A DNA stretch of 47,535 nucleotides, from the NCBI GenBank assembly GCA_944323115.1, contig CALURG010000026.1, forward strand, positions 1 through 47,535. Reading direction: 5' to 3'. The stretch comes from Candidatus Gastranaerophilales bacterium. Lineage in GTDB: Bacteria > Cyanobacteriota > Vampirovibrionia > Gastranaerophilales > Gastranaerophilaceae. This document shows, piece after piece, positions 42,367 to 47,535 of the stretch. The translations under genes and the position numbers were made by a program. The notes beneath the pieces were generated by a model, which saw only the letters and a program-made list of their open reading frames with translations, searched no databases and was not told where the DNA came from. Numbering within the stretch: the stretch's first letter is position 1; each line of letters opens with the position of its first letter.

Positions 42367-43437
42367 TTACCTTATCCTGCTTTTAGGGTCCAGAATATCT
42401 CTTATTGTATCACCTATGAGGTTAAAAGATAAAACTGCAATAAAAATTAAAAAACCGGGAGTCAAAAGCCAAGGACGGTACAAAATATTTACATATTCCT
42501 GTGCTTCTTTAAGCATGTTTCCCCAGCTTGCATCAGGCTGTTGGATTCCAAGCCCCAAAAAGCTTAAGCCGGATTCGGAAAGTATGTAAGAAGGTACGCT
42601 CAAAGTCATTGCTACGATAACATAGCTCATGGTCTGAGGCAGAAGGTGTTTTATTATTATTCTCAATTTTGAGGCACCAATAGATTCTGCGGCCTGCACA
42701 AATTCCTGATTTTTTATTGAAAGCACCATGCCTCTCACTACTCGGGAAAAACCTGCCCAGCCTATCAATGCCAGAATTACGACAATGAGAGAAAATCTCT
42801 GTATGCTGGTCATGTTAGACGGCAAAATGGCTGCCAAAATAATCAGCAGATAAAAGCTCGGTATAGACATTATGGCTTCGGATATTCTCATCATAATATT
42901 GTCCACAAATCCGCCAAAATACCCTGAAATTCCTCCATAGAACATTCCTAAAGGAAAAGAAATAAACAGTGCCAAAAAACCTATTGTGAGTGAAATTCTT
43001 CCGCCAAAAAGTATTCTGGAAAAAATATCTCTCCCGTTTATATCCGTGCCCAAAAGGAAAAGTCTGCCGGAAGGCTCTACAGTGACAAGATGTCTCTGCA
43101 TCGGAATCAAGCCTAAAAATTTATATTTTTCTCCTTTAGAGAAAAATTTCAGGTAGTATTTTTTGCTTCTGTCCAGTTTATAACTTATTTTTAACTCTTC
43201 CGGGTTAAAATATCTTTCGTAATTGTATGTATAAGGACGTGACAGCTTTCCGTTTTCATCAATAGTAAAAATTTTTGAAGGCGGAACATAAGCCCTGTGC
43301 CTGTCTGAAAACTCTTTTGAATAAGGAGCAAGAAAATCCGCAAAAAGAATACCTGCGTACAAGATAAGAAGAACAATCATTGCGATTGAAGCGTATTTGT
43401 CTTTGAAGATTTGTGAGATAACGGAAATTTTTTTCAT
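42367..43437 (-). CDS. Peptide-type ABC transporter permease, OppC/YejE-like
   Basis: 356 residues. After the first membrane helix there is a long periplasmic segment (about 35-115; SDRHRAYVPPSKIFTIDENG, RPYTYNYERYFNP) as in the YejE/OppC branch. The permease core follows with LFLLGTDINGRDIFSRILFG and the EAA-loop region VQAAESIGASKLRIIIKHLLPQ that contacts the ATPase. Together with OppB-like it forms the membrane channel of a dipeptide/oligopeptide importer. Its ATG overlaps the upstream stop by one base (TGATG). No binding protein or ATPase gene is adjacent, so those must be encoded elsewhere. Confidence 0.93.
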   Translation of the reverse strand: MKKISVISQIFKDKYASIAMIVLLILYAGILFADFLAPYSKEFSDRHRAYVPPSKIFTIDENGKLSRPYTYNYERYFNPEELKISYKLDRSKKYYLKFFSKGEKYKFLGLIPMQRHLVTVEPSGRLFLLGTDINGRDIFSRILFGGRISLTIGFLALFISFPLGMFYGGISGYFGGFVDNIMMRISEAIMSIPSFYLLIILAAILPSNMTSIQRFSLIVVILALIGWAGFSRVVRGMVLSIKNQEFVQAAESIGASKLRIIIKHLLPQTMSYVIVAMTLSVPSYILSESGLSFLGLGIQQPDASWGNMLKEAQEYVNILYRPWLLTPGFLIFIAVLSFNLIGDTIRDILDPKSRIR

Positions 43438-44405
43438 CAGCTCACACTCACTCTCGGATCAACAATTTTAAGCAATATATCGGCAATTAAATTACCTGCG
43501 ACAAGCATTATAGTCCCCATCATCAAAGAAGCCATGACAAGGTTAATATCCGATTTCATGACAGCTTCCAGTATAAGGCGGCCAAGACCCGGATATTGAA
43601 AAACATACTCTGTCAACGCCGCACCGCTCAACAGTGTTGCAAACTCAAACCCCAAAAGAGTGACCATAGGATTTATTGCATTTCTCAAAGCGTGTTTGTA
43701 TACAACTTTGTTTTCGCTCAAACCCTTTGCCCTTGCAAATTTTACATAGTCAGACCCCAAAACATCGAGCAGGTTGCCTCTCATCTGTCTTTGCAGTCCT
43801 GAAAGAGAAATTGTAAACAAAACAATCACGGGAAGCACCAGATGATGAACAATATCAAAAATCTTTCCGGGCAGAGAATAAGTTGAAAAATTGTATCCCG
43901 TCAAACCGCCAGTCGGAAACCATCCTGTTTTTACGGCAAAAATAAGCAGCAAAAGTGCAAAAAAGAAAGACGGTATAGCCATGCCTATACTTGTAATAAC
44001 CGTTAAAATCCTGTCTATAGGTTTTTTCCAATTTAAAGCGGCATAAATCCCAAGCGGTATTCCGACCATCCAGGTTAAAAGAATTACAACAACGGTTAAA
44101 AGCAAAGTGTTGGGTATACGTTCCATGAGTTTTACGCTGACTTTTTCACCTGTTACAGTCACGCCTAAATCTCCTGACAAAAAACTTTTCAACCAGAGAC
44201 CATACTGTACGATTTTTGGCTTGTCCAGTCCGAGACGCTGCTGTTCTGCTTTCAGAGTTTCTTGCGAAATAGCGGGATTTAATCTAAGTTCCGCAAGAGG
44301 GTCAACAGGACTCAGCCTTATTATGAAAAAACTGATAATTGATACCAGAAACAACAAGGGTATTGCCTGTAAAAGTCTCTTTGTAATGTATATAAGTAAC
44401 TGCAT
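43437..44405 (-). CDS. Peptide-type ABC transporter permease, OppB/DppB-like
   Basis: 322 residues, six membrane helices. The OppB start YITKRLLQAIPLLFLVSIIS is followed by IIRLSPVDPLAELRLNP and RIPNTLLLTVVVILL. The EAA loop is FARAKGLSENKVVYKHALRN. The C-terminus has ALTEYVFQYPGLGRLILEAV. It pairs with the overlapping OppC-like permease downstream. The substrate may be peptides, nickel or glycans; the family does not settle it. Upstream is a weak promoter (TATAAA near the expected -10) but no ribosome-binding site; the GH57 gene upstream ends in a terminator, so the pair is transcribed independently. Confidence 0.94.
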   Translation of the reverse strand: MQLLIYITKRLLQAIPLLFLVSIISFFIIRLSPVDPLAELRLNPAISQETLKAEQQRLGLDKPKIVQYGLWLKSFLSGDLGVTVTGEKVSVKLMERIPNTLLLTVVVILLTWMVGIPLGIYAALNWKKPIDRILTVITSIGMAIPSFFFALLLLIFAVKTGWFPTGGLTGYNFSTYSLPGKIFDIVHHLVLPVIVLFTISLSGLQRQMRGNLLDVLGSDYVKFARAKGLSENKVVYKHALRNAINPMVTLLGFEFATLLSGAALTEYVFQYPGLGRLILEAVMKSDINLVMASLMMGTIMLVAGNLIADILLKIVDPRVSVS

Positions 44406-44574
44406 AAAACTATTTTACAGTAGTACATGAGTTTTGCAATTAGTTTATAGTTTAATTGTTTGAAAATTGTCTGAGAGCATCCTAACATGCATTCAAAAAC
44501 ATTCTGATATAAAGTTTAAAACATGGCTCAGCCCTGTTGCCCGTTTGTTCTCAAATCGTTGGTCAAAAAACCAT

Positions 44575-44605
44575 AAAAAACCTCTCATCAAAAATGAGAG
44601 GTTTT
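44575..44605 (-). terminator. Rho-independent terminator after the GH57 gene
   Basis: On the minus strand AAAACCTCTCAT and ATGAGAGGTTTT are perfect inverted arms around TTTTG, followed by TTTTTTATGG. It starts about 20 bases past the GH57 stop. The plus strand also has a short T run, so it may work in both directions. Confidence 0.9.
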
Positions 44606-44623
44606 ATACGTTTATTAAATTTA

Positions 44624-46348
44624 TTATTGATACAACGGTTTGAGTTTTTCCTCCTGCTGAGGTATTTTTCCTTCTTCAATCGGCAGATATGCTCTGTAAT
44701 CTATCACAGGGAAGCAATTGTCGATTGATTCGATTTCTTGCAGTTTGTTGTTATCAATATTGCCGGACTCAATCATGTCAGCAATAGTTTCAAACCTTTC
44801 AACATGCTCTCTGAATCTGTCTGTTGCATAGTCTTTTGCCTGCCATGTCGTAATCAAAAACGGCCAGTCAGAGCTTTGCAAAAGCAGGTTCTCTCTGGCA
44901 AGCTGATTTAACGCTCTGTGCAAAAGCTTGTCTTCAGGAATTTTTTCGTATTTTGAAACAATATCGATAATACGTTTTTCACAGCCGTGAATAATAGGCC
45001 ACATCCATTCTGTAAGATGGTTTTGCCATACATAAAAATGTCCGCCCTGACCCCAAGAAGATTCCGGAATCTGGATAGCTTCCGTCGGCGGGTGAGCTTG
45101 CAGATATTCACCTGCTGTCATTCTGTCAACCTGCGGAAGGTAGTTGTTGAATTTTCTTATTACCTGTTTAATAAATTCGACACCCTCAAACCACCAGTGG
45201 CCGAAAAGCTCTGTATCAAATGATACCATTACAAGTCCTTCTTTTCCGTTGTGAGAAAGTTTGTAATCATTAAGCAGATGATAAATCAAAGTTGTGTAGT
45301 GGTCAGAGTTCAAATTAACCTGTGACATAGCAAGTACAGGGTCATAAAGCATCTTGTCACCCAAATCAGTTGTTGAAGAAGTAATTCTCCAATAATGAGC
45401 ACCTGATTTGTCATCTTTTTTGTGGAATTCTCTGTAACAGCCGTCACCCGGATATCCGTCAGCAGCCGACCATACCTGGAAACCTGCTCTGTCATTTCTT
45501 CCCATTACTGCCACTTGTGCGTCAGGAAGCCAGTAAGCCGAATATGTGTCATATCCTGTCGGTTCTCTTTCTGGCAGAGGAATGTATTCAATGTTTCCGT
45601 AAACACCGATTACACGTCTGTTGCCGATAGAATTTCCGCCTTCTATTACGTGAGATTCCGTAAAGAAGTATTCAATGTCATTGTTCTGAAGAGTTACTTC
45701 GATAGCAGGACGCCATTTTTTCTGGCCGTCTTTGCCAATGTATTCATAACCCTGCCTGTAAGCACATTCCGGCAGCCAGCAGCCTTTTGCTTTTTTGCCG
45801 AATAGTCTTTTTGTTGTGTCAGAACCGATTTTGAACTGTGCATTGAGGTTGGAATCAGTTGCAAGAAGCGGTGAAAAACCGTGTGTTGCACCGGAAGTGG
45901 TAATTTCTATACAGCCCAAATCCTGGTATTTTTTAAATGCACTGATTAAATCTTTATGATATCTGTTTACAAAACAGTCTTTGATATGGTTGAACCAGTC
46001 AAAGTAATATTTTGCAAGATATTTTAAATGCTGCGAATGAGCAACTTCCGGATCGGGATATCTTTCCAAATCTTTTGAAATTGCTGCAATTCTTGTATCC
46101 AGATATTTTATAAATCCTTCTTTTAAATGCTCGTCGTTTAATTGTTCCGCCAAAATCGGAGTGATACCCACCGTCAATTTTGCTTTTATTCCTTCGTCTT
46201 CATACAACTCAGAAATAGCATTCAACAGCGGTACATACGTTTCAGCCATACATTCGTACAGGTTTTCTTCCCCGAAAGGCCACATGCCGGCTTTTCTGTA
46301 ATAAGGGAGATGGGAGTGTAGCATAAATACAAATTGTCCAACTGACAT
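44624..46348 (-). CDS. GH57 1,4-alpha-glucan branching enzyme
   Basis: 574 residues, GH57 fold with the C-terminal DUF1957-type helical domain. The N-terminal motif is FMLHSHLPYYRKAG. GCWLPECAYRQGYE carries the catalytic Glu nucleophile, SFDTELFGHWWFEG the acid/base Asp, and SSWGQGGHFYVW is diagnostic of the branching-enzyme clade. It introduces alpha-1,6 branches into glycogen and is the natural partner of GlgA at 32419. AAAGGAG precedes the ATG. It is a single-gene unit with its own terminator, diverging from mlaE. Amylase activity is an alternative for GH57 in general but not for this clade. Confidence 0.95.
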   Translation of the reverse strand: MSVGQFVFMLHSHLPYYRKAGMWPFGEENLYECMAETYVPLLNAISELYEDEGIKAKLTVGITPILAEQLNDEHLKEGFIKYLDTRIAAISKDLERYPDPEVAHSQHLKYLAKYYFDWFNHIKDCFVNRYHKDLISAFKKYQDLGCIEITTSGATHGFSPLLATDSNLNAQFKIGSDTTKRLFGKKAKGCWLPECAYRQGYEYIGKDGQKKWRPAIEVTLQNNDIEYFFTESHVIEGGNSIGNRRVIGVYGNIEYIPLPEREPTGYDTYSAYWLPDAQVAVMGRNDRAGFQVWSAADGYPGDGCYREFHKKDDKSGAHYWRITSSTTDLGDKMLYDPVLAMSQVNLNSDHYTTLIYHLLNDYKLSHNGKEGLVMVSFDTELFGHWWFEGVEFIKQVIRKFNNYLPQVDRMTAGEYLQAHPPTEAIQIPESSWGQGGHFYVWQNHLTEWMWPIIHGCEKRIIDIVSKYEKIPEDKLLHRALNQLARENLLLQSSDWPFLITTWQAKDYATDRFREHVERFETIADMIESGNIDNNKLQEIESIDNCFPVIDYRAYLPIEEGKIPQQEEKLKPLYQ

Positions 46349-46469
46349 AATTTCTCCTTTTCTCTTAATTAGCCAATGTATTATATATAAAATCGGTTTG
46401 GACTGTTTAGAAATATTTACATCCGCCCCAGCTTAAATATTGTTATATCACAATTATAGATAAAATATA

Positions 46470-46495
46470 ACCCCTTAGAATTAATTCTATAGGGT
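46470..46495. promoter_or_regulatory. Operator-like palindrome between GH57 and mlaE
   Basis: TAGAATTAATTCTA (46476-46489) is a perfect 14-base palindrome flanked, after two mismatches, by ACCC and GGGT. It lies in the 234-base divergent gap, about 120 bases from the GH57 start and 95 from mlaE. No T tract follows on either side, so a protein-binding site is likelier than a terminator. Confidence 0.45.
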
Positions 46496-46582
46496 AATAT
46501 TTACAAAAATACATCTGAAGGAGTAGATTACTACTTTTTTAAGTATTTTTCAATTGCCTGAAAGTTTGATACAATAAAACTC

Positions 46583-47410
46583 ATGGACTATACAAAAGCT
46601 ACAGAGATTTTCAAACAAAGTGCAACATATAATCTATCCCGCCTGCTTATAAAACAGGCACAAGATTTTTTTGAAACTCTGGGAGAAATCGGCATAAGAA
46701 CCTGCCAGGTAATAAAACTGATTTTTTCTGATTTGTTTAAAAGAGAAATGAATTGGAAACTTGTTATCGAGCAGTGTTCCAGATTTGCTGTTGATTCACT
46801 GCCTATTACACTTTCTATTGTAGGGATGTGTTCAATAATTATTTCCATGCAGGTTGCACCCGAGATGGTAAAACAAGGCGGTGAAAAGTTTGTCGGCATG
46901 CTCATGGGTGTTGTTATGACAAGAGAAATGGGAGCTATCATGTCAGGTTTTGCAATAATTTCGATGATAGGTTCCGCATATGCGTCAGAAATTGCGACAA
47001 TGAGAGTAACCGAACAGGTCGATGCTCTCAAAGTTTTGAAAGTAAATCCCATAGATTATTTGTTTGTTCCAAGAGTCACGGCCGGTTTTATTATGATGCC
47101 TTTTATTGTCATCATAGCTTCAACATTCGGCTTGATTTGCGGAGGTATAGCTGCCTATTTGAGTGCACATGTAAGTCGTTTGAATTATGTAAGCTCTCTT
47201 TGGCAGGGATTGTACATAAAAGATATTTCCGTAGCATTGGCAAAATCAGCATGTTTTGGTGCTGCTATTGCGGTCATAAGCTGTACATGCGGTTATTTGG
47301 CATACGGAGGTGCGAAAGGAGTAGGACTTGCAACAACAAAAGCAGTAGTATGGTCATTTGTAACAATATGCATAATTGACTATATCTTTGCGACAATATT
47401 TTTCTTCTAG
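46583..47410 (+). CDS. mlaE: MlaE-family lipid ABC transporter permease
   Basis: 275 residues. An N-terminal amphipathic stretch precedes five or so membrane helices. Family motifs are GMCSIIISMQVAPEMVKQGG, GVVMTREMGAIMSGF, SAYASEIATMRVTEQVDALK and NPIDYLFVPRVTAGFIMMP. MlaE forms the core of complexes that move phospholipids between inner and outer membranes; the ATPase (MlaF) and MCE protein (MlaD) are not seen before the window ends. No ribosome-binding site is obvious and a TACAAT lies about ten bases before the ATG, so the message may be nearly leaderless. The gene supports a diderm cell. Confidence 0.93.
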   Translation: MDYTKATEIFKQSATYNLSRLLIKQAQDFFETLGEIGIRTCQVIKLIFSDLFKREMNWKLVIEQCSRFAVDSLPITLSIVGMCSIIISMQVAPEMVKQGGEKFVGMLMGVVMTREMGAIMSGFAIISMIGSAYASEIATMRVTEQVDALKVLKVNPIDYLFVPRVTAGFIMMPFIVIIASTFGLICGGIAAYLSAHVSRLNYVSSLWQGLYIKDISVALAKSACFGAAIAVISCTCGYLAYGGAKGVGLATTKAVVWSFVTICIIDYIFATIFFF

Positions 47411-47422
47411 CGGATTCCGTGC

Positions 47423-47525
47423 GGGCACGCCGTGTGAGCGAAGCGAACCCAGTGCCCATGTGAACAAGGTTGATGAAATGGAGAAATTTTAGAATAAAAT
47501 TTCGAAATGGAATACTAAACCTTGT
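47423..47525. repeat. Structured intergenic repeat with nested hairpins
   Basis: Directly past mlaE, GGGCAC/GTGCCC (47423-47428/47452-47457) encloses AGCGAAGCG. A second, nested structure follows: ACAAGGTT/AACCTTGT (47464-47471/47518-47525) around GAAATTTT/AAAATTTC (47483-47490/47496-47503), with GAAATGGA present on both sides of the inner loop. The window ends soon after, so the full extent is unknown. The first hairpin shares a 10-base block with the leader RNA at 28514-28523. Confidence 0.55.
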
Positions 47526-47535
47526 GAACGCCGGT

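Noticed and set aside
46588-47052. 154-codon frame antisense to mlaE
   Set aside because: Shadow frame opposite conserved MlaE motifs.
1-47535. CRISPR arrays, tRNA genes, transposase genes, phage genes
   Set aside because: None seen: no regularly spaced long repeats, no T-loop signatures in gaps, and no transposase, integrase or capsid motifs in the frames.

Overview
The window is about 47.5 kb of AT-rich bacterial chromosome, densely packed with housekeeping genes. There is no prophage, insertion sequence, CRISPR array, tRNA or rRNA that I can see. The cell is Gram-negative (diderm): KdsB (KDO activation for LPS), an MlaE-type lipid-transport permease and type IV pilus inner-membrane proteins all imply an outer membrane. 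PPDK, pyruvate kinase, malic enzyme, a GT5 glycogen synthase and a GH57 branching enzyme suggest a fermentative, glycogen-storing lifestyle. Low GC, cyanobacterial-flavoured families (GHL10, GH57, CHASE2-GGDEF) and lineage-type hypothetical proteins fit a non-photosynthetic Cyanobacteria relative (Melainabacteria/Vampirovibrionia, Gastranaerophilales-like). That placement is inference and was not tested.

Layout. 1-2.5 kb: end of ppdK, then a secreted GHL10 protein. 2.6-6.1 kb: a J-protein with a reduced zinc centre, then a PAS histidine kinase and a receiver / degenerate GGDEF / receiver partner. 6.1-11 kb: kdsB, ruvB, a 58-aa orphan, fabI, pyk. 11.1-14.3 kb (minus): a fused pilM-pilN, pilO and agmatinase speB. 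14.4-16.2 kb: rlmB and the primary-type sigma factor. 16.2-16.7 kb: a gene-free stretch holding a strong candidate small RNA on the minus strand. 16.7-19.8 kb: three lineage-type proteins (TPR, HEFTH metalloprotease-like, small membrane protein). 19.9-28.2 kb (minus): malic enzyme with a large insertion, plsY, der, secA, glmU. 28.2-28.6 kb: a structured RNA leader ahead of an MBL hydrolase. 29.3-32.2 kb: glutaredoxin, a small orphan, a degenerate receiver-GGDEF protein that keeps an I-site, and an isochorismatase-fold hydrolase. 32.4-35.9 kb: glgA and a fusion of a CDF transporter to a CBS/CorC_HlyC module. 36-39.4 kb: ccdA-thioredoxin and a CHASE2 diguanylate cyclase. 39.4-46.3 kb (minus): acyltransferase, TPR protein, mgtC, two Opp/Dpp-type permeases, GH57 branching enzyme. 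46.6-47.4 kb: mlaE, followed by a structured repeat.

How the parts may work together. One apparently active, I-site-bearing diguanylate cyclase, one GGDEF-derived protein that has lost catalysis but kept the c-di-GMP-binding RxxD, a kinase/double-receiver pair and pilus assembly genes suggest a local c-di-GMP / type IV pilus theme (inference). Envelope genes (kdsB, plsY, fabI, glmU, acyltransferase, mlaE, secA) are spread through the window. The observations most worth a second look are the minus-strand sRNA at 16.4-16.6 kb with operator-like repeats beside it, the 28.4-28.6 kb structured leader, and the CDF-CBS-CorC fusion.
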